IMG/VR virus record: IMGVR_UViG_3300020201_000009 | Span: 62,001-126,000 of that record | Strand: one strand, 5' to 3' | Length of the DNA stretch: 64,000 bases | Source: a virus | Shown: one piece after another, positions 55,976 to 63,193 of the stretch | Layout: every line of letters begins with the position of its first letter | Numbering within the stretch: the stretch's first letter is position 1 | The notes under the pieces: model-generated | Told to the model about the DNA's origin: nothing | Seen by the model: only the letters and a program-made list of their open reading frames with translations | The model's database searches: none | Translations under genes and position numbers: made by a program

Positions 55976-56149
55976 ATGACCCTTTACACTCTGCTGTTGT
56001 TAAACATTATCTCCGTAATCTTAATTGGTAAATTGTTGCTACGTCAAAAAGGCGGAGTAACAAAAAAAATAGAGGCGCTTTCAATTGTTTATATTTTGTG
56101 GACGACCGTTTTCACCGTTTTCTATTTAGTAGCCAACCACAATGCATAG
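55976..56149 (+). CDS. 57-residue two-TM membrane protein
   Basis: Begins at ATG 55976 after an A-run. Two hydrophobic spans (LYTLLLLNIISVILIGKLLL and IVYILWTTVFTVFYLV) separated by a basic loop. Overlaps the next small gene by 8 bases. Confidence 0.5.
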   Translation: MTLYTLLLLNIISVILIGKLLLRQKGGVTKKIEALSIVYILWTTVFTVFYLVANHNA

Positions 56150-56240
56150 TAGATATCGCAAACTCATTTCCGTTGGAATTGTTTACATTTTAGCATTTAT
56201 TATTTGCATAGCTCTATCTGTATTCGTTAAAGTTTTATGA
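56142..56240 (+). CDS. 32-residue single-pass membrane peptide
   Basis: Short basic start then a hydrophobic span (ISVGIVYILAFIICIALSVF). ATGA-type overlap with the gene downstream and an 8-base overlap upstream support translation. Confidence 0.45.
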   Translation: MHSRYRKLISVGIVYILAFIICIALSVFVKVL

Positions 56241-56548
56241 AATTAATCCTGTTAGTCTATAACTACCATGGCTTCGTGAAAGGGGCTGGTGAGATATGTT
56301 ACGCAATCGAGGCGAAAAGTGTGGAACTTTCTTTATTTGAATTGGAAATGTTAGTGGAGAAACATTTGGAAGTTTTAGATCATCAATCGAAAGTTCATCA
56401 TTTATTTATGGGGACTTGGATTGATATTACTTTATTTTACCATTTTGATAGAGATGTAAGTAGAAAATATGTATATTTAAAACCCATTATTCTTACATTG
56501 GAACAATACTGGCTTCGGATCAGAATTGTTAGGGATCCGGATCTATAA
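56237..56548 (+). CDS. Hypothetical protein
   Basis: 103 residues, alpha/beta in pattern (MKLILLVYNYHGFVKGAGE at the start). No family recognised. Confidence 0.5.
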   Translation: MKLILLVYNYHGFVKGAGEICYAIEAKSVELSLFELEMLVEKHLEVLDHQSKVHHLFMGTWIDITLFYHFDRDVSRKYVYLKPIILTLEQYWLRIRIVRDPDL

Positions 56549-56558
56549 ACCTTTTCCT

Positions 56559-56828
56559 ATGAAATACGATAAATGCTATACATTAGAGACTATTATTGAA
56601 ATCTCTCGAATTATAAATGAGAAGATTAACGACCTTCCCATAGGCTCAAAAATTGACCGCACCAAGTTGGGCTTGGAAGTTAGTAAAATATTTCAAGAAA
56701 AAATTTTTCCTGTTGATACAGATAATGTATTAACACTGCTTGGTTTAATCATTCGCATGAGGAATGATCTTACGGTATCCAAGGGTAAAATGGGAGGCAC
56801 TTTTAAGATCGACCCTGATTTTTCATAA
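56559..56828 (+). CDS. Hypothetical protein
   Basis: 89 residues from ATG 56559 (an upstream TTG at 56526 would overlap). Helical, with a LTLLGLIIRMRND segment. No family recognised. Confidence 0.5.
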   Translation: MKYDKCYTLETIIEISRIINEKINDLPIGSKIDRTKLGLEVSKIFQEKIFPVDTDNVLTLLGLIIRMRNDLTVSKGKMGGTFKIDPDFS

Positions 56829-56857
56829 ACCTGCCACGAACCAACCACGGAATTAAA

Positions 56858-57037
56858 ATGAAGATTGCGAAAAGAGTTTTTATTTGGGATTGTATAGCGG
56901 TTGTCAGCTTACCCATTCTTATTCTTATTTTTTCGATACCCGAATTGAGAGAAACAGAATCTAGAAATTATCTAATAACCGCTCTACTGATATTATCAAT
57001 TTTTCCATTGTATTTCGATGGATCGAATCCCCGATAA
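56858..57037 (+). CDS. 59-residue two-TM membrane protein
   Basis: Complete small frame from ATG 56858 with two hydrophobic spans (CIAVVSLPILILIFSIP and YLITALLILSIFPLYF). No family recognised. Confidence 0.5.
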   Translation: MKIAKRVFIWDCIAVVSLPILILIFSIPELRETESRNYLITALLILSIFPLYFDGSNPR

Positions 57038-57083
57038 AGCAAATAAATAGCGTAACAAAATTGTAACAAAAGGCTGGGGGGAA

Positions 57084-57110
57084 TTGACCCTTGACTCATG
57101 AGGGATTCCC
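57084..57110 (+). promoter_or_regulatory. TTGACCC-N11/12-GGGATTCCC element, second copy
   Basis: TTGACCC at 57084-57090 and GGGATTCCC at 57102-57110. GGGGAAT upstream (57078-57084) can pair with ATTCCCC downstream, forming a hairpin. The same arrangement is at 53439-53466. It lies 58 bases before the DUF932 gene's ATG. No clear -10 box, so an operator or RNA element is as likely as a promoter. Confidence 0.4.
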
Positions 57111-57168
57111 CTAGAGTCTCTTCCTCAGTTCAGAGCTAACAGCTTTGGCGCAAAAAAAACAAAAAAAA

Positions 57169-58098
57169 ATGGATTTGCAACCAACTTTAGATATTAAATC
57201 CGTACTGGAAACAGTCGGAACAAAATTAACTGATGAAAAAACTCTAACAGATGCTTTAATTAGTATCAATGCTAATTTTACACCCCAAAGGGTAGATAAC
57301 TATTATCTCTTTGGAGACCAAGCCTATAAGTCAGGAAAATGCGAAATAATTCGTAGTGATAACGGTAAAAGCCTCGGAACGATGGGGGAGAAATATAACA
57401 TGGTTTCTAATCAAGAGGCTTTCTCGGTCTTAGCCGATATTGTCAAATATGGGCACGCTGTTTATGACCGGGGTGGAGAAGTGAAAGATAAATATTTCCT
57501 TAGTGTGAAACTTCCAATTTGTATAGCTCCGAAATGTAGGCCAAATGATTTGATTGAAATGCATTTTACGGGATTCAATTCATTCAATGGTGATATGGGG
57601 TTGTTATTTACCCTAAACGCCACTAGAAAATTTGGTAATACAATGTTTCACGCATTATTGAGTAATTTATCAAAAGTTCGACACTCTGCTAAAGCCAAAT
57701 CGAAACTAGATGAGAGTAAAGCCCATTTGGACTTTATTAGTAAAGAAACAAACGTTCTCCAAGCAAAACTGGATCTTCTCTGTGATATTCCTTGTAAAGA
57801 ACAGGACGTAAGAGATATTTCCTCTTATATTTTGAAAGTCAAAGACGGCAACGAGGCCACGACAAGAGGACTACGCAAAATTGATAAAATAGTAGAGTTG
57901 TTCTACGACAAATCAATTGGAAATTTAGGCGAGACTAGATATGATGCTTTTGTGGCTTTCAATGGTATGATTGACCATTTTTCCACGAATAAGGAAACAA
58001 CTGGAGGAACGAGGGACGAAAACAGATTTGAATCATCTTTAACGGGAGAAAATTCCAAACTCAAACTTGCCGCGCTAGAGGTTTTGCTACCAAATTAA
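57169..58098 (+). CDS. DUF932 family protein
   Basis: 309 residues from ATG 57169. Blocks VDNYYLFGDQAYKSG, LGTMGEKYNMVSNQEAF, YDRGGEVKDKYFLSVKLP, MHFTGFNSFNGDMGLLF and SKVRHSAKAKSKL follow the DUF932/phage-plasmid-like protein layout. The family is abundant in phages and plasmids; biochemical role is unknown, though expression is often high. Confidence 0.75.
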   Translation: MDLQPTLDIKSVLETVGTKLTDEKTLTDALISINANFTPQRVDNYYLFGDQAYKSGKCEIIRSDNGKSLGTMGEKYNMVSNQEAFSVLADIVKYGHAVYDRGGEVKDKYFLSVKLPICIAPKCRPNDLIEMHFTGFNSFNGDMGLLFTLNATRKFGNTMFHALLSNLSKVRHSAKAKSKLDESKAHLDFISKETNVLQAKLDLLCDIPCKEQDVRDISSYILKVKDGNEATTRGLRKIDKIVELFYDKSIGNLGETRYDAFVAFNGMIDHFSTNKETTGGTRDENRFESSLTGENSKLKLAALEVLLPN

Positions 58099-58137
58099 AA
58101 AAAACGCTTTCAAGAAAATTTTTCCCCCTCTATCTTT

Positions 58138-58165
58138 TTGACTAAAATCCTAAAAAAAATAGAGT
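58138..58165 (+). promoter_or_regulatory. Putative promoter of the HTH-tail protein gene
   Basis: TTGACT at 58138-58143, 16-base spacer, TAGAGT at 58160-58165. A 47-base leader precedes the ATG at 58213. Confidence 0.45.
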
Positions 58166-58212
58166 AAGTTATCGTAAAACTAGAACACACGTTTTACAGT
58201 CACATAATTACA

Positions 58213-58776
58213 ATGAATAACAATAAGCACAATCAATCTTTCGAAAGCGAACCTTTCAATCTGCAAGAACTTCTCCAAGAAGTTTCATCGACTGATCTGC
58301 ATAGTCAAATTACCGACCATGAATCTATCACGGAAAATAACCGTGGTATGTATATCTTAGCGAGGATTGAGACACTAAAACTACAAAAAGAATTAATCAA
58401 CAGACAATTGGTAAATTCGGAGGTCGCTTTAAAAATCCATAAGGCGATGGAAGAAGATCGGCAACTGGTGAAACTAGAGAACATTGCCGAAAACATGGGT
58501 CTAACATTTGGGGAGTTTGTAGATGCGGCTATTCGGTATAGAGACACTCAAACGTCTAACCCGAAGAAAGAGGAATACAGATCGAATAGAGGCCGTTTTA
58601 AAACTCAATATCCAGAAGAGATTAAAAACGCGGCTATGCAGTCGATGTTAAAGGGGATTCCTCTTTTACAAATCGAAAAAGATCTGAACGTGTGTTATAA
58701 CACGTTGAGTCAATGGAAAGGAAAGATTGGTTTGTCACGAAGAAGGGAAGGAAGTCAACAACTTCAAATCGCATAA
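58213..58776 (+). CDS. Protein with C-terminal helix-turn-helix
   Basis: 187 residues. The N-terminal part is polar and helical. The C-terminus (MLKGIPLLQIEKDLNVCYNT, then LSQWKGKIGLSRR) has the spacing of a homeodomain-like HTH as in small transcription factors and transposase N-termini. Possible regulator of the small-gene region. It has its own promoter candidate. Confidence 0.55.
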   Translation: MNNNKHNQSFESEPFNLQELLQEVSSTDLHSQITDHESITENNRGMYILARIETLKLQKELINRQLVNSEVALKIHKAMEEDRQLVKLENIAENMGLTFGEFVDAAIRYRDTQTSNPKKEEYRSNRGRFKTQYPEEIKNAAMQSMLKGIPLLQIEKDLNVCYNTLSQWKGKIGLSRRREGSQQLQIA

Positions 58777-58804
58777 TTAGGAATAAACAAAAAACTAATT
58801 GTTA

Positions 58805-58888
58805 ATGGATTATCTAATGGCGGGAATATATATATTTTGTTTCGTGGTTGTAGGATATAGAGTATTTAGGTCTATTCATCCATTTTAA
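58805..58888 (+). CDS. 27-residue membrane peptide
   Basis: Begins MDYLMAGIYIFCFVVVGYRV, one hydrophobic span with a basic end. Short, so tentative. Confidence 0.35.
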   Translation: MDYLMAGIYIFCFVVVGYRVFRSIHPF

Positions 58889-58919
58889 CCACCCATTAAA
58901 AAAAACTCCTGTTAGTTGA

Positions 58920-58963
58920 AAAACCCGAACGGCAAATTAATTGCTTTTCGGGTTTTCTTTTTT
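58920..58963 (+). terminator. Rho-independent terminator
   Basis: AAAACCCGAA at 58920-58929 pairs with TTCGGGTTTT at 58947-58956, with GCAA/TTGC inside, followed by a T-rich run (TCTTTTTTT). A textbook intrinsic terminator, and the clearest one in the window. Confidence 0.85.
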
Positions 58964-59018
58964 GGATTTTACGCTTTTTTTACAATTCCATTCTTGTTTT
59001 CCCGGTTCCTATGGTCTT

Positions 59019-59723
59019 ATGAATGAGGAAAGGGAAAAAATGAAAAACGCTAAACAACTGCAATTTACTCGGTGTCCGTTGAGTGAGGCACATCTAGAGG
59101 AGGCTTTTCGAGCAAAAAGCCGAAGGGTGATTGAAGCGATGGAGTCTCTACAAATCGAAGTTCATAATTTACCAGAGCTTGCAAATTATATTGTAAATAA
59201 AAATCAATATTCAGTGTTTTGGACCATTCAGCGTATAAGAGGAATTGGTAATAGTTGGATATTAAATTTCGTTAAAGCTTTTGCACTTCAGGTAAGCTAT
59301 AATAGATATGTAATCAGATACAAAATCACAAAATCAAAATTGATAGATCTTAAAACTAACATTATGAAAACAGAAGAAATTAAACAGCTTATCTCGGCGC
59401 ATTTTAAGATGCCAGCAAATATTAAATTCTACTGGAATGCGGCTAATAATGATTTATATAATGGACCCCGAGGAGTGCGAGACGATGATTCTTTTCCATG
59501 GAGGGGTTTTGTACATGCCACAAAGATTGTTAAAGATTGGTGTGATGAAACTTTAAACGATATTTGGTTGGGCACCGATTCTGGTGATATTGTAAATAGA
59601 GAACCGGAGCCGGAAATGGTAGAGGGAGAAGTTGTAGAGCCCTATTGGCCTTCAATTAGCCATTACGATACAATTAAAATTAAGAAATTGATTTTCGGAA
59701 GCGAACTTTACCCTTACGTATAA
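59019..59723 (+). CDS. Hypothetical protein
   Basis: 234 residues from ATG 59019 (ATG 59040 also possible). The second half starts MKTEEIKQLISAHFKMPANI and has an acidic tail. No family recognised. Confidence 0.5.
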   Translation: MNEEREKMKNAKQLQFTRCPLSEAHLEEAFRAKSRRVIEAMESLQIEVHNLPELANYIVNKNQYSVFWTIQRIRGIGNSWILNFVKAFALQVSYNRYVIRYKITKSKLIDLKTNIMKTEEIKQLISAHFKMPANIKFYWNAANNDLYNGPRGVRDDDSFPWRGFVHATKIVKDWCDETLNDIWLGTDSGDIVNREPEPEMVEGEVVEPYWPSISHYDTIKIKKLIFGSELYPYV

Positions 59724-59763
59724 TTGATTTAGGAAAATAAAAACATAAATAATAAATATAAAA

Positions 59764-60030
59764 ATGAGTCCCGAACAAATGGAAATACAGGAAACGGTCT
59801 TTACAATCGGCATTCTCGACGAAATGGAAAGGCTCGGAAATAACATAGATCTTTGTACAGCATTCTTAAACGGAATCGCTTTTGCTACCGAAAATGGGAA
59901 AGGTGGCCCGGAAGTTTTAGATGCGATTCACAAGGCTCAAAATTGTATTGGAACAACTCTTTCGCTTATTAAAATCCCGGCAAAGATAATCCAAAATCCA
60001 GAAAAAATCGTAATAACGGATCCAAACTAA
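59764..60030 (+). CDS. Hypothetical small protein
   Basis: 88 residues, helical N-terminus (MSPEQMEIQETVFTIGILDE). No family recognised. Confidence 0.5.
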   Translation: MSPEQMEIQETVFTIGILDEMERLGNNIDLCTAFLNGIAFATENGKGGPEVLDAIHKAQNCIGTTLSLIKIPAKIIQNPEKIVITDPN

Positions 60031-60082
60031 TAATTGTATAAATAATAGTAAAAAAACAACGACAATAACGGCAAAAAATCAT

Positions 60083-60772
60083 ATGAATACTATCACTGAT
60101 AAAGAAATTACCACAGCAAAACCATTGACGGATCGCGAAAATGATATTATTAAAACAATGACTGAGGTTGCTGAGCAGCTCGACGGTAAATGGAAATTTA
60201 TCTGGGAAAAAAGTGAAGATCACACACACGGCGATTTGGTATTGAACGACGAAACTGTAGAAGACCGTCTTCGTTTGAAAATCACAGTTCGTTTTAATAA
60301 GATTTATAACGAAAGGGAAGATCAGGTTTCACTTTCTTATTGTCTTCCTAAATATAAACATAATAATTCCGGCCAGATTACGTTCGATAAACGCCCCAGT
60401 ATTTCCCTGTGTTATACAAAGGGTATTGGAAAAGTGAAAAATGATATTCAGAATCGTTTGTTGGCCGATTGTATCGAAATACATGCTAAAAATGTGGAAA
60501 CAATAAATCGGACAGATAAGATGATTGACGGAAAGATTGAATTGGTGAATCGTCTTGCCAAATATTACAATCTGGAAAATCATTTGCTAGTTTATATGCT
60601 AGAGAGAATTACGAGCGGTTCTTCATTCTATTTTGAAGATTCTAAAGTAGATGTTGAAATCCGATATGACGGCAAAATATGTGCTAAATTCGACTGTGAC
60701 GAAGAATTGTTGAAACTTCTCACTGATACCTCAGCCAATTATCATGCTAATAAAAAATCAACTGGAGAATAA
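60083..60772 (+). CDS. Hypothetical protein
   Basis: 229 residues, acidic/basic mixed, with a KITVRFNKIYNEREDQVSLS central block and a final helical LLTDTSANYHANKK. No family recognised. Confidence 0.5.
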   Translation: MNTITDKEITTAKPLTDRENDIIKTMTEVAEQLDGKWKFIWEKSEDHTHGDLVLNDETVEDRLRLKITVRFNKIYNEREDQVSLSYCLPKYKHNNSGQITFDKRPSISLCYTKGIGKVKNDIQNRLLADCIEIHAKNVETINRTDKMIDGKIELVNRLAKYYNLENHLLVYMLERITSGSSFYFEDSKVDVEIRYDGKICAKFDCDEELLKLLTDTSANYHANKKSTGE

Positions 60773-60776
60773 TTTA

Positions 60777-61013
60777 ATGACTAATCGACAAGTTCTCCAA
60801 TTTTTTATTAGCAATGATCCAGAATTTATTAAAGCCGTCAAAAAACTTGTTAAAGAACGAGATAAGTTAAGATCCGTTCGCCCTCTAGAAAGAAAGATTA
60901 TGGTTATTACTGAATTTTACAATCGAGAATTTGTATATCCAATTCCAATTGTAAAAAAAGACAAAGAACCGGAAAAAAAAACTTGCCCTTCGGATCTTGC
61001 CCTGATTAGCTAG
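60777..61013 (+). CDS. Hypothetical small protein
   Basis: 78 residues from ATG 60777 (an upstream ATG at 60744 lies inside the previous gene). Basic, helical. After the stop, GGC-GAAA-GCC (61055-61064) could form a small GNRA-loop hairpin. Confidence 0.5.
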   Translation: MTNRQVLQFFISNDPEFIKAVKKLVKERDKLRSVRPLERKIMVITEFYNREFVYPIPIVKKDKEPEKKTCPSDLALIS

Positions 61014-61103
61014 GGGGGACGCGAGAAATTCCGCTTTTAGCAAACCAATTGCGAGGGCGAAAGCCGAGTTATTACATTTTTTTGCATTATCTAATAATCA
61101 ACA

Positions 61104-61127
61104 AATAATAATAATAATAATAATAAT
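61104..61127 (+). repeat. (AAT)8 trinucleotide repeat before a start codon
   Basis: Eight perfect AAT units run directly into the ATG at 61128. This unstructured A/T-rich leader could serve as a ribosome entry site in place of a Shine-Dalgarno sequence; repeat number might vary. Confidence 0.7.
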
Positions 61128-61247
61128 ATGTTTAAATATATTACTCTAAAACAAATATGTGTAGCTTGTCTAGTTGGAACTAGTCTTGCTATTACAGTTA
61201 TGCTTATTATTAATTGGTTTATTAAAAATAATCCCATTTATTCGTAA
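61128..61247 (+). CDS. 39-residue membrane peptide
   Basis: MFKYITLKQ then a hydrophobic span (ICVACLVGTSLAITVMLIIN) and a short polar tail. Directly behind the AAT repeat. No family recognised. Confidence 0.5.
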   Translation: MFKYITLKQICVACLVGTSLAITVMLIINWFIKNNPIYS

Positions 61248-61283
61248 AATCAAATAGTATTAATTAAATAATCAGTTAAATTT

Positions 61284-61706
61284 ATGTCTATAAATAATAT
61301 TAAACACTATCCAAGCGTGCCAGAACGTGAGGAACGAGAGTTCGCAACACAAAGCGATATTACTAATATCCTCTTTTCATTAGACTACACGGAACAAGAG
61401 ATTTCAACTCGGGATTTTGAATTATTGGATACCCTTATTGATAAGGTGCAAATTTTGAGTATGAATAATATGCATCCAACAGAAATGACAATTCGTGGGT
61501 TATGCCGCGCAGATAGGTTTCGAGAATACTACGGAGAAGATATTAATTTTCTCATGTTGGATATTGCTAATTCAATTAATCTACGGTTGAGTAACACCAT
61601 TACCACCCATATTTTCAGCCGTTTAATGATGGGTTGCAAATTTGGTTTGATGGAGATTCACCGCCAACAGGAAGAATTTAACACGGCGAACCATGCCAAC
61701 GAATAA
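61284..61706 (+). CDS. Hypothetical protein
   Basis: 140 residues, mostly helical with an acidic N-terminus (PSVPEREEREFATQSDITNI). No family recognised. Overlaps the next gene by 14 bases. Confidence 0.5.
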   Translation: MSINNIKHYPSVPEREEREFATQSDITNILFSLDYTEQEISTRDFELLDTLIDKVQILSMNNMHPTEMTIRGLCRADRFREYYGEDINFLMLDIANSINLRLSNTITTHIFSRLMMGCKFGLMEIHRQQEEFNTANHANE

Positions 61707-61914
61707 ATATCCGGGTGGTACGATTGTTATGTACCAAGGTAAAAAATGGAAAGTAACTCGTGCTAGTAGATCTTCGGGTCTCTTGTTCATTGTTTGCCAA
61801 GAGAACGATTATTCGATTGCCAATGTTCGGATTGGAGACAAATTACTAGTAATGCCTTACGAATTAGATAAAACCACAAAAGATGAAAAATCAGAAATCA
61901 AAACAACAGTTTAA
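61693..61914 (+). CDS. Hypothetical small protein, SH3-like pattern
   Basis: 73 residues. PGGTIVMYQGKKWKVTRASR and IGDKLLVMPYEL have the strand pattern of small beta-barrels. Overlaps the next gene by 32 bases. Confidence 0.5.
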   Translation: MPTNKYPGGTIVMYQGKKWKVTRASRSSGLLFIVCQENDYSIANVRIGDKLLVMPYELDKTTKDEKSEIKTTV

Positions 61915-62155
61915 GACTTTGCTTGAAGCTGGATATACATATTTCTTTGGTCTTGGAAATAGAACCCATATTCTTCTTTCTCCAAAGACCCACAAATCTC
62001 AAGTATGGAAGGCTGGAAAACAAGTAAGCGGCCAATGTTTGAGATACAAAAATTGTGTAATTCACTACGTTGGAGAGTATAACCCAATTGTTTCCGGTAA
62101 AAAACTAAAAAATAAGAACGTGGAAAATGTAATTAGGGCCACGGTTTCTATTTAA
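61883..62155 (+). CDS. Hypothetical protein
   Basis: 90 residues, basic. Segment YTYFFGLGNRTHILLSPKTH then a strand-rich C-terminus. No family recognised. Confidence 0.5.
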   Translation: MKNQKSKQQFKTLLEAGYTYFFGLGNRTHILLSPKTHKSQVWKAGKQVSGQCLRYKNCVIHYVGEYNPIVSGKKLKNKNVENVIRATVSI

Positions 62156-62167
62156 CATCTTCAATTT

Positions 62168-62234
62168 CTTCTATAGTTCAACGTATTACCCCTTACGGAA
62201 AGTCTTTTTCAATTTAGACTGTGGACTATAGAAG
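62168..62234 (+). ncRNA. Structured three-way-junction RNA in a 5' leader
   Basis: CTTCTATAGT at 62168-62177 and ACTATAGAAG at 62225-62234 form a perfect 10-bp closing stem. Inside are two hairpins: CGTA/TACG (62182-62197) with a C-rich loop and AGTCT/AGACT (62201-62220). It ends 25 bases before the ATG of the zinc-knuckle gene at 62260. It could be a riboswitch-like or protein-binding leader; family not recognised. Confidence 0.5.
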
Positions 62235-62259
62235 ATTCTTTATTTTATTAAATCTTAAT

Positions 62260-62475
62260 ATGAAAAAAATTACATCGTCAGAGTACATGGAATATAGTGA
62301 GAATAATATGGGCTATTGCAATGTGTGTAGAGAATGGACACACGATTGCGCTGAGCCGGATGCTAGAAATTATCTTTGCGGAGAATGCAAAACCGACAGT
62401 GTGTTTGGTGGAGAGGAAGCCGTAATGATGGGTTTAATTATTGTTGTTGAAAATGAGGAATCTTTAGATGAATAA
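62260..62475 (+). CDS. Small zinc-knuckle protein
   Basis: 71 residues from ATG 62260 behind the structured leader (GTG at 62221 is unlikely). The cysteines in GYCNVCREWTHDCAEP and YLCGECKTD form two CxxC pairs suited to one zinc. Acidic C-terminus. Function unknown. Overlaps the next gene by 8 bases. Confidence 0.6.
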   Translation: MKKITSSEYMEYSENNMGYCNVCREWTHDCAEPDARNYLCGECKTDSVFGGEEAVMMGLIIVVENEESLDE

Positions 62476-62809
62476 AATAACCACTCTAAACAGTTTAAGC
62501 GGGGATTTAATCATTATAAACCAATTAAATGATTTAGTCATACCACTAATTCACCTCAATGGAAGCGGAGGGGAAAATCTCACTAATGAACTTTCGGAAG
62601 TTTATAATGCCCTCCACGAGGCTCTCCGTTTAATGGAAAATTTAACTGTACATCCACGAGACTTTTATCCATTATATGATAGTGCTAATTTAATACAAAA
62701 GGCGCAAGGTCAGAAAAACCGACGCATTTTGGTGTTGAAACATTTAATTGCCGAAATTGGTGTTCTACAGTTTAGTATAAAACAGAGGAGTATCGTACCA
62801 CTCACTTGA
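62468..62809 (+). CDS. Hypothetical protein, helical
   Basis: 113 residues, mainly helical (LTNELSEVYNALHEALRLME). No family recognised. The region just after it may hold a frameshifted continuation (see 62828-62944). Confidence 0.5.
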   Translation: MNKITTLNSLSGDLIIINQLNDLVIPLIHLNGSGGENLTNELSEVYNALHEALRLMENLTVHPRDFYPLYDSANLIQKAQGQKNRRILVLKHLIAEIGVLQFSIKQRSIVPLT

Positions 62810-62827
62810 AGATTTATCCGATCTCCC

Positions 62828-62944
62828 TTGTCAGAAAGACAATTAGCCGAAGTTGCAAAAAAAGGGTTAGCGGAAAAATATACCAACTTCAATAAACATC
62901 AAATAATTAATAAATATAAATGCGACTCAATGCCTCCGAATTAG
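62828..62944 (+). CDS. Possible small frame, TTG start or frameshifted gene
   Basis: Open frame from TTG 62828 encodes 38 residues (LSERQLAEVAKKGLAEKYTN at the start), a natural-looking helix. An adjacent frame upstream (about 62789-62827) reads SLEDLSDLP in continuation, so a -1 shift at CTCCCTTG would join them. No normal start codon is present. Either a degraded gene or an unusual start. Confidence 0.3.
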   Translation: MSERQLAEVAKKGLAEKYTNFNKHQIINKYKCDSMPPN

Positions 62945-63156
62945 TTGCCAGATTTATTATTTTTGCCAAGGATAAACCTCAATTGGTGAAACCTTCTGAC
63001 CGAACGACAATTCCCGTTGCCGCACAAAAATGGGAAAAAGAAACAAGGTGCGATCCATCTCAATTGGATTTATACTTTAAAAGATTGCCTTCTGGTAAGT
63101 TTGAGCATGAATTTATAACTCGATTTTACCATGATTTAATTGATAGCTTGTCTTAA
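62920..63156 (+). CDS. Hypothetical small protein
   Basis: 78 residues (MRLNASELVARFIIFAKDKP at the start). No family recognised. Confidence 0.5.
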   Translation: MRLNASELVARFIIFAKDKPQLVKPSDRTTIPVAAQKWEKETRCDPSQLDLYFKRLPSGKFEHEFITRFYHDLIDSLS

Positions 63157-63193
63157 AAAAAATAAAAAAAGTTTCAAATATAAAGGTAATAAT

